Positions 44,744-54,562 are shown, counted from the stretch's first letter. The stretch is 64,000 nt of DNA from Bacteroidota bacterium (GCA_016124585.1 WGNL01000024.1:62001-126000); one strand, 5' to 3'. The notes: generated by a model from the sequence alone, not told the origin. Translations and numbers: made by a program.

Positions 44744-47626
44744 ATGTTTAAAAATAGCTGCTTAATTTTTGCATTATGCCTTCCAGTATTGCTTGCTGCG
44801 CAAATAACGACCACGCCTGCTGCTGAGCGCCTTGCTGGGATTGAAAAACGCAAGGCGCTTCATGAAAACTCTTTAGTAGCAAATGTTCCCTTCAAATCCA
44901 TTGGCCCAACAATTCAAAGTGGGAGGGTGGATGACCTAGAAGTTTCGCCCACAGACCCTACTCATTTTTACGTGGCCTATGCTTCAGGTGGACTTTGGAA
45001 AACGGAAAACAACGGACAGTCGTTCGACCCTATTTTTGACAATGAAGCTGTAATGACGATTGGAGATATTGCAGTGGATTGGAGTCGGAATATCCTTTGG
45101 GTTGGAACCGGTGAGGTCAATTCCAGCAGAAGCAGCTATGCTGGAGCAGGCATGTTCCGCTCTGACGACGGTGGCAAAACTTGGCAGCACCGAGGCCTCC
45201 CAGAAACTCACCACATTGGCCGGGTAGTGCTTCACCCGACAGACTCTAACACGATTTGGGTTGCAGCGCTCGGCCATCTTTACTCACCCAACGATGAGCG
45301 AGGTGTTTTCAAAACGACTGACGGTGGACTCACTTGGCGTAAAGTACTTTTTGTGGATGAAAACAGCGGTGCCGTTGACCTTGTGTTAGACCCAAAAGAC
45401 CCCAACACCTTGTATGCCGCAATTTGGCACCGGGAGCGTAGGGCTTGGAATTTGGTGGAGGCAGGGCTTGGTTCTGGAATTTACAAAAGCACTGATGGCG
45501 GCGAAAGCTGGACGAAAATTTCTGCTGAAGCTAGTGGGTTTCCTGATGGGGAAGGCACAGGTCGTATTGGACTGGCATTGACTGAAAAAGAAGGCAAGTC
45601 GCTGGTTTACGCCATTGTTGACAACCAAAACCGCCGACCCAAATCGGTGGAAGAAGAAACCGATGCGCTGACGAAGGATGAACTGAGAAACATGACCCAA
45701 GAGACTTTTCTGAAATTGGAAAAAGCAAAAGTCAAGGCCTACCTCAGCGAAAACGGTTTTCCAGAAAAATACAATGCGGATAAGGTTTTTGAGATGGTGA
45801 AAAATGGAGAGATTGCACCTGTTGCTCTCGTTGAATATATTGAAGACGCCAACTCTTTGCTGTTCGACACGCCTGTGGTTGGCGCAGAAGTTTATGTTTC
45901 TGTTGATGGTGGTAAATCATGGAATAAAACGCATGATGGGTACCTTGACGACTTGTTTTTTAGCTACGGATATTATTTTGGGCAGATTCGGGTCGCTCCG
46001 CAAAATCCCGACAATCTTTATATTTTTGGTGTTCCTATTCTTAAATCTGAGGATGGTGGTCAAACTTGGAAGTCTATTGGTGGCGACAATGTTCATGCAG
46101 ACCATCATGCACTTTGGATAAACCCCAATCGGCCCGGACACCTTATACTTGGCAATGACGGAGGCATCAATATCAGCTTTGACGATGGGGAGCATTGGAT
46201 AAAATGCAATACGCCAGCAGTTGGTCAATTCTATGCCATTGCGGTGGATGATGCCAAGAATTACAATGTCTACGGCGGGTTGCAGGACAATGGTGTTTGG
46301 GTAGGCCCGCATACTAACACGCCCAACACGGATTGGCACGATAGCGGGCAATATCCCTTCAAATCCATCCTCGGTGGTGATGGAATGCAAGTGGCTGTTG
46401 ATACCAGGGACAATGAAACGGTTTACACGGGTTTTCAGTTTGGCAATTATTTTAGGGTAAATTCCCGAACAAAAGTCTCTGAATACATTACCCCAAAGCA
46501 TGACCTTGGTGAGCATCCTTTTCGCTGGAATTGGCAAGCGCCCATCCACCTCAGTCTACACAATCAAGATATTCTTTACATGGGATCCAATAAATTGCAC
46601 CGCAGTCTTAATCAAGGTAAGGACTGGGAAACGATTTCTGGAGACCTCACAAATGGTGGGATAAAAGGCGATGTGCCATTCGGAACATTGACAACTATCC
46701 ACGAAAGTCCCAAAAAATTTGGACTGATTTACACTGGCTCTGACGATGGGTTGGTCCATGTGACGAAAGATGGCGGCAATTCTTGGGCAAATATTTCAGC
46801 AGGGTTGCCGGTTGGGTTTTATGTGAGCCGTGTGCAGGCATCCTCAGCCGAACTGGGCCGTGTGTATGTCACATTGAATGGCTACCGCAATGACAATTTT
46901 GAGGCAATGGTTTTTGTTTCTGAAAATTATGGGGATGCTTGGAGCAGAATTGCCACCGACCTTCCCTTGGAGCCTGTCAACGTGGTTCGTGAAGATTTAG
47001 TGAATCCAAACCTGCTGTACGTTGGGACTGATAATGGGTTGTACATTTCTCTAGACAGAGGGCAGCATTTCATGGAAATGAACAAAGATTTGCCTGCTGT
47101 GGCAGTACATGATTTAGTGATGCATTCCAGAGAAAATGAATTATTGGTTGGTACACATGGCCGCTCTTTGTACATTGCCGCCGTAAAGGATGTACAGCAA
47201 TTGGTGGACAGTATTTTGCAAAAAAGTTTGTATGCCTTTGAAGTGCCGAAGATTAAATTTAGGGGCAATTGGGGTCGTCTTCGTAGTACCTGGAGTGAAA
47301 AAATTACAGAACCAGATGTACATTTGAGCCTCTACTCTCAAAAAAGCGGCAAAGTGAAGATTACAGTGAAAAGCGGCGATTTAAGATTGAAATCTTGGGA
47401 TATGGATATTGTTCATGGTTTGAATTATCCAACCTACCACGCTGATATTTCTGATAACGCTGTAGCTGCTTATTCGAAGCAACTGAATGAAAAAAAGAAA
47501 AAAGACGAAAAAGAAATTGTAGTCGAAAAAGCCCAGAACGGAAAGTATTATCTTTTAAAGGGCATTTATAAAATTGAGTATGAATTGGACGGTAAAAAAG
47601 TAGAATCAAATTTTTTGATAGAATGA
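44744..47626 (+). CDS. Secreted VPS10/sortilin-like BNR-repeat protein
   Basis: This is a 960-residue exported protein with a signal peptide (MFKNSCLIFALCLPVLLAA). It holds many BNR/Asp-box motifs, for example SDDGGKTWQH, TTDGGLTWRK, STDGGESWTK, SVDGGKSWNK, SEDGGQTWKS and TKDGGNSWAN, which form a sortilin-type (VPS10) beta-propeller. An inserted acidic/helical part lies at about 300-365, and a C-terminal beta domain follows residue 830. Proteins like this in Bacteroidota are commonly labelled glycosyl hydrolases, but the Asp-boxes are structural and no sialidase active-site set is evident, so an enzyme role is unproven. No T9SS sorting domain is seen at the end. Confidence 0.87.
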   Translation: MFKNSCLIFALCLPVLLAAQITTTPAAERLAGIEKRKALHENSLVANVPFKSIGPTIQSGRVDDLEVSPTDPTHFYVAYASGGLWKTENNGQSFDPIFDNEAVMTIGDIAVDWSRNILWVGTGEVNSSRSSYAGAGMFRSDDGGKTWQHRGLPETHHIGRVVLHPTDSNTIWVAALGHLYSPNDERGVFKTTDGGLTWRKVLFVDENSGAVDLVLDPKDPNTLYAAIWHRERRAWNLVEAGLGSGIYKSTDGGESWTKISAEASGFPDGEGTGRIGLALTEKEGKSLVYAIVDNQNRRPKSVEEETDALTKDELRNMTQETFLKLEKAKVKAYLSENGFPEKYNADKVFEMVKNGEIAPVALVEYIEDANSLLFDTPVVGAEVYVSVDGGKSWNKTHDGYLDDLFFSYGYYFGQIRVAPQNPDNLYIFGVPILKSEDGGQTWKSIGGDNVHADHHALWINPNRPGHLILGNDGGINISFDDGEHWIKCNTPAVGQFYAIAVDDAKNYNVYGGLQDNGVWVGPHTNTPNTDWHDSGQYPFKSILGGDGMQVAVDTRDNETVYTGFQFGNYFRVNSRTKVSEYITPKHDLGEHPFRWNWQAPIHLSLHNQDILYMGSNKLHRSLNQGKDWETISGDLTNGGIKGDVPFGTLTTIHESPKKFGLIYTGSDDGLVHVTKDGGNSWANISAGLPVGFYVSRVQASSAELGRVYVTLNGYRNDNFEAMVFVSENYGDAWSRIATDLPLEPVNVVREDLVNPNLLYVGTDNGLYISLDRGQHFMEMNKDLPAVAVHDLVMHSRENELLVGTHGRSLYIAAVKDVQQLVDSILQKSLYAFEVPKIKFRGNWGRLRSTWSEKITEPDVHLSLYSQKSGKVKITVKSGDLRLKSWDMDIVHGLNYPTYHADISDNAVAAYSKQLNEKKKKDEKEIVVEKAQNGKYYLLKGIYKIEYELDGKKVESNFLIE

Positions 47627-47706
47627 TCGTCCGGTGTTAAACAAATATGATGCATTACCTAGGCTGGTAAGTAGTTTAAAAAAATCCAGCCTACAAAAAA
47701 ACAAGT

Positions 47707-48795
47707 ATGGCGAAAGTGATGGTATTCATCGATGGTACCTGGTTATACTCTAACCTGCGTACACTCGGAGAGGATTTTCAAGTGGATTACGGAAAGTTGC
47801 CGCATGTGGTTGGCAACCAAATTGCAAAAAAACTGGGGGATAAAAGCGTTGACATCGTGCGCATTTTCCTTTTTGGCTCGAATGCTACCAATTTTTTGGA
47901 TGCAGACAAGGAAATGGTGAAACGACGACGAATTTTCTACGATGTTTTACGGGAAGAGTACAACTATGAGGTGGAGGTTTACCTTGTTGATTACCGTGGT
48001 CGCCGACTCAAACGCAAAGACCGCCATCCTGACGATGATTTCTCACCTGAAGAAAAATGTGTAGACATAGCACTTGCATCTTCGATGCTATATTTTGCTG
48101 CTTTACCATTGGCCTATGACATTGCCATCGTTATTGGTGGGGATCGTGACTACGTGCCAGTGCTTCAAAAAGTGCGACTTTTGGGTAAAAGAACGGCCAT
48201 CGCCAGTATTCATGGTGCGTGCTCTTTTGAGCTATCTGAAGGGAAAAACCTGAAAGGTGTCCGTGACTTCGACGTAATCTGGTTGAATGACCTGATGGAT
48301 GAAATCCGAATGAACAACGAAATTCGGGATGTAATGTGCAAAGCACCTTTCCATTCTGGACCAAACCCTGTTCAAACGGACGAATTTGTACGTAAAAATC
48401 GATCGTTTTACTGCAAGGATTGCCGTGAAAAAATGTGGAACCAGCAAGGTGAATTTGTAATTGATGATGAAGATGACGATTACGATGAATCTAGTGAAAC
48501 TGCAGGCCAAATGATTCGTTCCCGTGAGTTCAATTCATCTGCTTTAGGAGGTATCCGAATGGGTGACAGCTATACCGGAACGGTGAAAAGATTGATGGAA
48601 TTCTGCGGCTTCATCGGTACTTCTGCTGGCGATTTTTACTTCGGAATGGACGACTGTGTAGGTGGCACAGAATTTTCAAAAATAAAACCGGGAGATCGGG
48701 TCGAATTTATTGTTTCCAAATTGCCCCGACCGGAATACCGAGGACGTGATGGGAACGGAAATGCCGAAGAAGTTTCCATCGTGGGGATTAATTGA
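47707..48795 (+). CDS. NYN-domain (PIN-like) ribonuclease fused to a cold-shock-like domain
   Basis: This is a 362-residue cytoplasmic protein. Residues about 1-190 are a NYN domain: D9 in VFIDGTWLY, the conserved acidic strand in CVDIALASSM, and the IAIVIGGDRDYVPVLQ strand, the Asp set expected of a metal-dependent RNase. A CKDC pair (near residue 238) in FYCKDCREKMW, a very acidic linker (IDDEDDDYDESSE) and a C-terminal cold-shock-like OB fold (about 286-360, starting TGTVKRLMEFCGFIG and ending in KPGDRVEFIV) follow. The design is a nuclease with an RNA-binding tail. It stands between two secreted proteins, with 80 bases before it and 17 after it. The RNA target is unknown. Confidence 0.85.
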   Translation: MAKVMVFIDGTWLYSNLRTLGEDFQVDYGKLPHVVGNQIAKKLGDKSVDIVRIFLFGSNATNFLDADKEMVKRRRIFYDVLREEYNYEVEVYLVDYRGRRLKRKDRHPDDDFSPEEKCVDIALASSMLYFAALPLAYDIAIVIGGDRDYVPVLQKVRLLGKRTAIASIHGACSFELSEGKNLKGVRDFDVIWLNDLMDEIRMNNEIRDVMCKAPFHSGPNPVQTDEFVRKNRSFYCKDCREKMWNQQGEFVIDDEDDDYDESSETAGQMIRSREFNSSALGGIRMGDSYTGTVKRLMEFCGFIGTSAGDFYFGMDDCVGGTEFSKIKPGDRVEFIVSKLPRPEYRGRDGNGNAEEVSIVGIN

Positions 48796-48812
48796 AATTT
48801 CAATAATCAGCA

Positions 48813-50021
48813 ATGAAAGCCCGCTCAACAACCTTGTTTATTTTGATTTTTTGCTTTGCAAATGCTTTTTGTCAGGTTACGGAGCGCTGTGCCACTGTTC
48901 ATGAAATTGCTGGGAAAAAAAGAGGCAATGTCCGTTTTCAAAGTAAAGTCGAAAGATTAGGATTGGAAGAACGGATGGTAATCAATATCCCTGTCGTAGT
49001 ACATGTTGTCTGGAGCAAGGCAGAGGAGAATATTTCAACTGAACAAATTCAGTCACAGTTGAAAGTGCTGAACGAGGATTTCAACGCTGGCAATGTCCAA
49101 ATTAGCAGTGTTCCGGTCATTTTTCAAGCATTGGTTGCTGACGTTGGTTTCCAATTCTGTCTAGCTTCGAAAGATCCGAACGGCCAAGCAACTAATGGTA
49201 TTGTTCGGATTCAAACCGCCAATACGATTGGAATTGGCGGTACAACTGCGATTCACCACACTAGTCAAGGTGGCAGCGATGCTTGGGACCCCTCAAAATA
49301 CTTGAACATTTGGGTATCGAAATTTGCTGGGAATCTGGGTGGCGTAGGTTCTTTTCCCGGCGAAGGCCCTGAAGATGAACAGGGAGTAGAAGTCAATTAC
49401 AAACAATTTGGAACAATTGGCACCGCCACCAATCCACCCTACAATCTTGGGCGAACCTGCACCCATGAAATTGGGCATTATTTCAACCTTGAACATGTCT
49501 GGGGCCCAAATGCCAACAGCTGTTGTACCGAAGACGATGGTGTGGCGGATACTCCTGTTTCTTGTGAAGATTACTTGGACGAATGTCCATCTGGTAATAC
49601 CTTTTCCTGCTTTGCTCCCGATATGTGGATGAATTTCATGAACTACACCAATGATGCTTGCATGGCTATGTTTTCCAAAGGCCAAAAAGAAAGAATGATA
49701 GCAGCACTTAATGACTTTCGGGCAGGTTTGCTTGAATCGGATGGCTGTCAGTCGGTGGCAACTAATGAGCCCATTTTTGAGCCGAGCCTAAAGGTTTACG
49801 GCAATCCAGTTGACAACCAGCTTGTTTTTGAAATCAAATCCTCTATGACTGGGAAGTGGGATGTGAAATTGGTTAACCTGCTTGGTCAGCCAATTTACAC
49901 TAGAACCGCCTTATCAAATACACCTGTTATTCTAGATTGTGCCGCTTATGGAAGTGGAGTGTGTTTTTTGGTTGCTAAGCAAAATCAAACGGAGCTTGTT
50001 CGAAAGCTTGTGCTCAACTGA
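48813..50021 (+). CDS. Secreted M43 (PAPP-A-like) zinc metalloprotease with T9SS sorting domain
   Basis: This is a secreted protease of the M43 (pappalysin/cytophagalysin) family. The signal peptide is followed by a propeptide-like part and by the zinc motif H218-E-x-x-H222-x5-H228 (HEIGHYFNLEHVW). A downstream Met-turn segment (WMNFMNYTNDACMAMFSKGQ) confirms the metzincin fold. The last ~80 residues (NEPIFEPSLKVYGNPVDNQL...) match a T9SS type A sorting domain. The 402-residue length is usual. It is convergent with the M28 peptidase gene, with only 5 bases between the ends, and both encode extracytoplasmic peptidases. Confidence 0.93.
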   Translation: MKARSTTLFILIFCFANAFCQVTERCATVHEIAGKKRGNVRFQSKVERLGLEERMVINIPVVVHVVWSKAEENISTEQIQSQLKVLNEDFNAGNVQISSVPVIFQALVADVGFQFCLASKDPNGQATNGIVRIQTANTIGIGGTTAIHHTSQGGSDAWDPSKYLNIWVSKFAGNLGGVGSFPGEGPEDEQGVEVNYKQFGTIGTATNPPYNLGRTCTHEIGHYFNLEHVWGPNANSCCTEDDGVADTPVSCEDYLDECPSGNTFSCFAPDMWMNFMNYTNDACMAMFSKGQKERMIAALNDFRAGLLESDGCQSVATNEPIFEPSLKVYGNPVDNQLVFEIKSSMTGKWDVKLVNLLGQPIYTRTALSNTPVILDCAAYGSGVCFLVAKQNQTELVRKLVLN

Positions 50022-50026
50022 GAATG

Positions 50027-51499
50027 CTATTTATTGTAAACCTTGCCTTTTCCGGTCCATTGAATCTTCCCTTTTTTATCTGCAATTTTCCTCGCTGCGA
50101 GTGTGTAGGTCTGACAAAATTTCATGACATAGTCATAGTCTAATGAATCGGCATTGTCGGTGGCTTGATGATAGTATTTGAAAATATCATCGTTCATTTC
50201 GGTGATGCCAGGACAAATATCAACTGCTGGGATGCCCGCATTTGCGAAGGAAATATTGTCAGAACGCTCGTAAAGGTTTTGGTCGGGGGCAGGGTCACCC
50301 AGCATGGTCAATCCAAATGCAAGGCCGGCATCCTTCAGCTGCTCATCCACGTTGGTGAAACCTTCACCTATCACGTTGAAATGCGAAGTGCTGTTATACC
50401 CAGCACCATCGCAATTAAGGTTGAATACCATATTTTCGAGCGGTAAAAGCGGGTGGTCGGCATACCATTGACTCCCCAACATACCCATTTCTTCTGCTGT
50501 ACAGGCCAGCAGTAGTATGGAACGTTTTGGTGGATTGGCAGCGAGGTCTTTTGCTGCTGCCATCAATGCCACAGTCCCAATTCCATTGTCACGTGCTCCA
50601 TTGAATATGCTGTCTTGCGGAGTAAAGGCCCCACCGCCCTGCTTCCCTATCCCCACATGGTCAAAATGGGCGCTTAGTACAACATATTCATTTTTCAAGT
50701 TTTCGTCGGTTCCTTCGATGATGCCGATAATATTGTTGGCCAGCAATTCTTTTGAATCGCCAGCTTCAATTTTTAGGTGTGCTTCAGGATGTTCTTGTCC
50801 TTTTACAAGGGAAAGGATTCCCGGAGTTTGTTCTTGTACCCATCCATAAACTAAGCTTCCATCTGCGTTTCCAGCAGAAATTTCCATCCGTTCCTTTCCA
50901 AAATAACCCTGTACAAAAGGCCAGGGCAGTGACATTCTGAAAGCTTCAAAAAGTGCCACAGCGCCATGCTCAGCTGCCAATGCTTGTTTTTTCTGCATCG
51001 AATTGAAGACCTCATTAGGTGTGTTCCCGTTTTGTGTACCTGTGATAGTAAGCACTATTTTGCCTTTGACATCAAGATTTTTATAATCGTCAATTCCTTT
51101 GGCTTCATCTACCCAGCCATACCCAGCAAATACAATTTCAGTTTTTGTATCAATGTTTTTACCACTAATAATCATCAATTTATCACCTGATTTGAAATTG
51201 GTGTTTTCAATGCTCAATGATGCAGATTTAGGAGGTTTCGAATTGGTGAATGGTACTTTTTGAATAAGATTTTGCTGACCAGGGGCCGGTTTCACACCAT
51301 ATTCCAATAGTTCCTTGGTGATGAAATCCGCAGCCATTTGTTCTCCAATTGAGCCAGTGCGACGACCACCAAGTTCATCAGAGGCGATGTATTTCAAGTT
51401 TGTTTCCACCTCATCTTTGGTAAAATGAAAGTCGGATTGTTGGGAAAAAATGTAGTTAGAGAAAAGTGCAAGGAAGGCTAGAATGCCAAAGAATTTCAT
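50027..51499 (-). CDS. M28-family zinc aminopeptidase
   Basis: This is an exported metallo-aminopeptidase or peptidase of family M28 with two zinc ions. The metal and catalytic residues are visible in SAHFDHVG, GARDNGIGTVALM, TAEEMGMLGSQW, AVDICPG and YYHQATDN. A protease-associated (PA) insert precedes the core (FAGYGWVDEAKGIDDYKNLDVKGKIVL). The N-terminus is a signal peptide (MKFFGILAFLALFSNYIFS). The ATG at 51499 was chosen over an upstream in-frame ATG at 51532, which overlaps the -7 element at 51530-51537. At 490 residues the length is within the family. No T9SS domain is seen at the end. Confidence 0.92.
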   Translation of the reverse strand: MKFFGILAFLALFSNYIFSQQSDFHFTKDEVETNLKYIASDELGGRRTGSIGEQMAADFITKELLEYGVKPAPGQQNLIQKVPFTNSKPPKSASLSIENTNFKSGDKLMIISGKNIDTKTEIVFAGYGWVDEAKGIDDYKNLDVKGKIVLTITGTQNGNTPNEVFNSMQKKQALAAEHGAVALFEAFRMSLPWPFVQGYFGKERMEISAGNADGSLVYGWVQEQTPGILSLVKGQEHPEAHLKIEAGDSKELLANNIIGIIEGTDENLKNEYVVLSAHFDHVGIGKQGGGAFTPQDSIFNGARDNGIGTVALMAAAKDLAANPPKRSILLLACTAEEMGMLGSQWYADHPLLPLENMVFNLNCDGAGYNSTSHFNVIGEGFTNVDEQLKDAGLAFGLTMLGDPAPDQNLYERSDNISFANAGIPAVDICPGITEMNDDIFKYYHQATDNADSLDYDYVMKFCQTYTLAARKIADKKGKIQWTGKGKVYNK

Positions 51500-51529
51500 A
51501 GATGGTATTTGAATTGAAGCAATTTTTCG

Positions 51530-51537
51530 CAAAAGTA
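51530..51537 (-). promoter_or_regulatory. Bacteroidota -7 element for the M28 gene
   Basis: TACTTTTG on the minus strand matches TAnnTTTG, 31 bases before the ATG at 51499, and helps to set that start. Confidence 0.5.
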
Positions 51538-51618
51538 CAATAACGGCCTCTGCTTCGAAGTGTTTGTTTTGCGGTTTGCATTAAGACTATGTTTGCAAAA
51601 GCCCCCATCAAACTTTTC

Positions 51619-51626
51619 TATCTTTG
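51619..51626 (+). promoter_or_regulatory. Bacteroidota -7 element for the FKBP gene
   Basis: TATCTTTG matches TAnnTTTG, 31 bases before the ATG. A TTTG at 51592-51595 lies 23 bases upstream, near the usual spacing. Confidence 0.6.
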
Positions 51627-51656
51627 TCCCCTATTTTTCACAAAATTTAATATCCG

Positions 51657-52316
51657 ATGAAAAAAATCATGTTTTTCTTGCTGGGCGTTTTTTGCTTTTC
51701 GGCAGTACAAGCGCAAGAGCTGAAAACCCAAAAAGATTCGCTCAGCTATTCACTTGGTGTTTTGATTGGTCAAAACCTGAAAAAACAGGGCATGGCCGAT
51801 ATTGACCAAGCATTGTTTTTGAAAGGAATGCAAGCCATACAAGAGGGCAAACCCACCTTGATGGAACCCGTTGCTGCAAATAAATGTGTTACAGATTATA
51901 CTAACCGGGAAAAAGAAGCTTCAAAGCAAAAAGCTATGGCAGAAGGTACGGCTTTTCTTGCTAAAAATGCGGAACGTCCTGGTGTTGTAGCAATGCCAAG
52001 CGGCCTTCAGTATGAAGTGATTACAGAAGGTACTGGCGCTATTCCAAAATCCACTGACAAGGTAAAAGTGCATTACACGGGTACCCTGCTCGATGGGACT
52101 GTATTTGATAGCTCAGTGGAGCGTGGCGAACCGATTGTTTTTCCTGTAACTGGTGTTATTCAGGGCTGGGTGGAAGCATTGCAGTTGATGAAGGTCGGCT
52201 CAAAATGGAAATTATTTATTCCTCAAAATCTAGCATACGGAGAGCGTGGAGCAGGTGCTCAAATCGGGCCGTATTCTACCCTAATTTTCGAGGTTGAGCT
52301 ATTAGGTATAGAATAA
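51657..52316 (+). CDS. Exported FKBP-type peptidyl-prolyl cis-trans isomerase
   Basis: This is a periplasmic folding catalyst of the FkpA/Mip type. The signal peptide is MKKIMFFLLGVFCFSAVQA. An N-terminal helical dimerisation domain (SLGVLIGQNLKKQGM..., about 30-105) is followed by an FKBP domain (about 125-217) with VKVHYTGTLLDGTVFDSS, GVIQGWVEAL and IPQNLAYGERGAG as binding-site segments. The 219-residue length is normal. It has its own promoter and is followed by an inverted repeat before trmD. Confidence 0.94.
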   Translation: MKKIMFFLLGVFCFSAVQAQELKTQKDSLSYSLGVLIGQNLKKQGMADIDQALFLKGMQAIQEGKPTLMEPVAANKCVTDYTNREKEASKQKAMAEGTAFLAKNAERPGVVAMPSGLQYEVITEGTGAIPKSTDKVKVHYTGTLLDGTVFDSSVERGEPIVFPVTGVIQGWVEALQLMKVGSKWKLFIPQNLAYGERGAGAQIGPYSTLIFEVELLGIE

Positions 52317-52332
52317 GAATAATAGCGAATAT

Positions 52333-52375
52333 GGCTGGAATTCGAACTGTCTAATCAAAGGTGCGAATTCCAGCC
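52333..52375 (+). terminator. Hairpin between the FKBP and trmD genes
   Basis: A perfect 12-bp stem, GGCTGGAATTCG (52333-52344) and CGAATTCCAGCC (52364-52375), encloses a 19-base loop. Only a weak T-rich tail (TGTTT) follows, so this may be an attenuator or processing site rather than a strong terminator. Confidence 0.5.
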
Positions 52376-52405
52376 TGTTTAACTTGCCTGCGAAAATTCC
52401 CACCA

Positions 52406-53095
52406 ATGCATATTGATATCATCACCGTTCATCCTGAACTTTTGGTAAGTCCGTTTGAGCACAGTATTATGAAACGTGCGCAGGACAAAGGGTTGTTGAC
52501 CGTTCAGGTTCACGATCTGAGGGCATTTGGTCATGGCCGCCACCAGCAAGTGGACGATTATCAGTTTGGTGGTGGGGCAGGTATGGTCATGATGGTGGAG
52601 CCACTGGTGGCTTGTATTGAAAAACTGCAATCATTTCGTCGATTCGATGAAATAATTTATTTGACACCAGATGGCAAACGGCTTAACCAAGGACTTACCA
52701 ACCAACTTTCTTTGAAACGAAATTTGTTGCTGATTTGTGGTCACTACAAAGGAATTGACGAGCGGATAAGGGAACATTTCGTAACGCTTGAAATATCCAT
52801 TGGTGACTATGTGCTTTCAGGCGGGGAACTGCCAGCGGCAGTACTGGTAGATGCCATCGGGCGACTGCTCCCTGGTGTCCTTGGTGACGAAACTTCGGCA
52901 CTCTTCGACTCATTTCAGGACAATTTGCTTGCACCACCAGTTTACACCCGGCCTGCTGAGTTTCGTGGCTGGCAAGTACCTGAAATTTTGATGTCGGGCA
53001 ATTTTCCCAAAATAGAAGAATGGCGACATGAACAGGCTTATCAAAGAACCACAGAACGGCGTCCTGATTTGTTGCAAAAACTTGACGATCAATGA
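52406..53095 (+). CDS. trmD: tRNA (guanine-N1-)-methyltransferase
   Basis: This enzyme methylates G37 of tRNAs that have G36, preventing +1 frameshifts. The SPOUT knot signature is clear: [33 protein letters not shown], and [15 protein letters not shown]. The C-terminal [24 protein letters not shown] is also typical. The ATG at 52406 gives [13 protein letters not shown], the usual beginning, and an upstream in-frame ATG at 52361 lies inside the hairpin. At 229 residues the length is normal. rpsP, rimM and rplS, common neighbours elsewhere, are absent. The next gene overlaps by 4 bases. Confidence 0.97.
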   Translation: MHIDIITVHPELLVSPFEHSIMKRAQDKGLLTVQVHDLRAFGHGRHQQVDDYQFGGGAGMVMMVEPLVACIEKLQSFRRFDEIIYLTPDGKRLNQGLTNQLSLKRNLLLICGHYKGIDERIREHFVTLEISIGDYVLSGGELPAAVLVDAIGRLLPGVLGDETSALFDSFQDNLLAPPVYTRPAEFRGWQVPEILMSGNFPKIEEWRHEQAYQRTTERRPDLLQKLDDQ

Positions 53096-53451
53096 ATATT
53101 GAAGCATTTCGAGATTATTGCCTTCGGAAAAAAGGGGTAGAAGAAACCTTTCCGTTCGGTGAGGAAACACTTGTATTCAAAGTCATGGGCAAGATGTTTG
53201 CGCTCAGTGGCTTGGATGAAATTGAATGTAAGGTGAACTTAAAATGCGATCCGGATTGGGCTGTTGAATTGCGGGAAACACATTCCGAAGATATCGCCCC
53301 AGGCTGGCACATGAACAAAACTCACTGGAACACAGTACGTTTCGAAGGTGGCCTGGACGATGGGTTTTTGAAAAAACTGATAGACCACTCCTACGATTTA
53401 GTGGCAGCAAGCCTGCCCAAGAAAACGAGAGACGAACTCGCCAAACTTTAA
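53092..53451 (+). CDS. MmcQ/YjbR-family protein
   Basis: This is a small protein (119 residues) of the YjbR family, often called DNA-binding after the YjbR fold, with no established function. The pattern is clear: [31 protein letters not shown], then [13 protein letters not shown], and [17 protein letters not shown]. The start overlaps the trmD stop (ATGA), so translation is probably coupled. The next gene starts 10 bases after its stop. Confidence 0.9.
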   Translation: MNIEAFRDYCLRKKGVEETFPFGEETLVFKVMGKMFALSGLDEIECKVNLKCDPDWAVELRETHSEDIAPGWHMNKTHWNTVRFEGGLDDGFLKKLIDHSYDLVAASLPKKTRDELAKL

Positions 53452-53461
53452 CTCGCCTAAA

Positions 53462-54562
53462 TTGGAAAAAAAGCAGCATGTCGACTTCATAATTGTCGGG
53501 CAAGGCCTAGCCGGTTCGCTGCTTTCCTATTTTTTATTGCAAGAAAATCAACGTGTTGTAGTCTTGGACTATCCACATAAAGGCACAAGCACCAAGGTTG
53601 CTGCTGGGTTGGTAAATCCAATAACTGGTCGGCGCTTGGCTAAGAGCTGGCGGTTTGAGGAGTTTTCAAGTTTTGCCAAGCACACCTATTTAGCATTGGA
53701 GGAGGAGTTAGGGGTAAAGATTTGGAACTATCGAAATATTGTTCGTGCCTTGCACAGCGTGTTTGAAGAAAACGAATGGGTTCGTCGGAGCGGGTACCCA
53801 GAATTTCAGCCCTACCTAAATGACACGCCAACAACTGCTGATTTTGAGGACAAAATGCAGCCCCCACAAGCTTGGGGGGAACTCGTGCATTGCGCTCAAG
53901 TATCAATGCCAGCATTTATTGAGGCATGGAAAAAATTATTGGTGGAAAAACAAGCCTATGTTGAGACTGATTTTGATTATCAGCACATTAGTCTTCAAGG
54001 CAACAAGGTGAGTTATGGCAAATGGATAGCCGAAAAAATAATTTTTTGTGAAGGCGCAAAAGCCACTGAGAACCCCTTTTTTAAAAATCTGCCATTTCTT
54101 CCGACAAAAGGAGAGTTGCTGCTGATTCGAGTAGATGGATTGCCTGAAACTAGAATTTACAAACAAAAGCTTTTTTTAGTACCAATTGGAAGTGGACTTT
54201 TTTGGGCAGGTTCAACTACAAGTAATGAATTTGATGACGCAAATCCCACTGTTGCTGGAAATGAAAAATTAAATGCAGATTTAAAGGCATCGCTCACCGT
54301 TCCATTTGAAATCGTTGCGCATCTGGCTGGTATTCGGCCAACGGTATCTGACCTCCGTCCATTTTTAGGTTTGAATGCTCAATTTCCAGAGTTTGGAATT
54401 TTTAATGGATTGGGCACCAAGGGGGCATTGATGGGGCCTTTTTTTGCGAAGCAAATGGCTGACTTTCTTCTAGGCAAGGGCGAAATAGAACCAGAGGTTG
54501 ATATAGAAAGGTTTGAACTTGGGACTCACAATGGCCATTTTTTCACTAAACTAAACTCTTAA
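53462..54562 (+). CDS. FAD-dependent oxidoreductase, DAO (glycine oxidase-like) family
   Basis: This is a flavoprotein of the D-amino-acid oxidase/MnmC-C superfamily, 366 residues. The FAD-binding motif is VGQGLAGS (G13-x-G15-x-x-G18). VAAGLVNPITGRRLAKSWRF resembles the MnmC/ThiO active-site loop, and GIRPTVSDLRPFLG then GLGTKGALMGPFFA near the C-terminus are family features. The substrate is unknown. The start is a TTG at 53462, as no ATG stands before the FAD strand and the preceding gene ends at 53451. It probably belongs to the trmD-yjbR operon. Confidence 0.85.
   Translation: MEKKQHVDFIIVGQGLAGSLLSYFLLQENQRVVVLDYPHKGTSTKVAAGLVNPITGRRLAKSWRFEEFSSFAKHTYLALEEELGVKIWNYRNIVRALHSVFEENEWVRRSGYPEFQPYLNDTPTTADFEDKMQPPQAWGELVHCAQVSMPAFIEAWKKLLVEKQAYVETDFDYQHISLQGNKVSYGKWIAEKIIFCEGAKATENPFFKNLPFLPTKGELLLIRVDGLPETRIYKQKLFLVPIGSGLFWAGSTTSNEFDDANPTVAGNEKLNADLKASLTVPFEIVAHLAGIRPTVSDLRPFLGLNAQFPEFGIFNGLGTKGALMGPFFAKQMADFLLGKGEIEPEVDIERFELGTHNGHFFTKLNS

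Noticed and set aside
44744-47626. Sialidase activity for the BNR-repeat protein
   Set aside because: Asp-box motifs are structural. The arginine triad and nucleophile pair of sialidases were not found, and sortilin-like propellers carry the same boxes.
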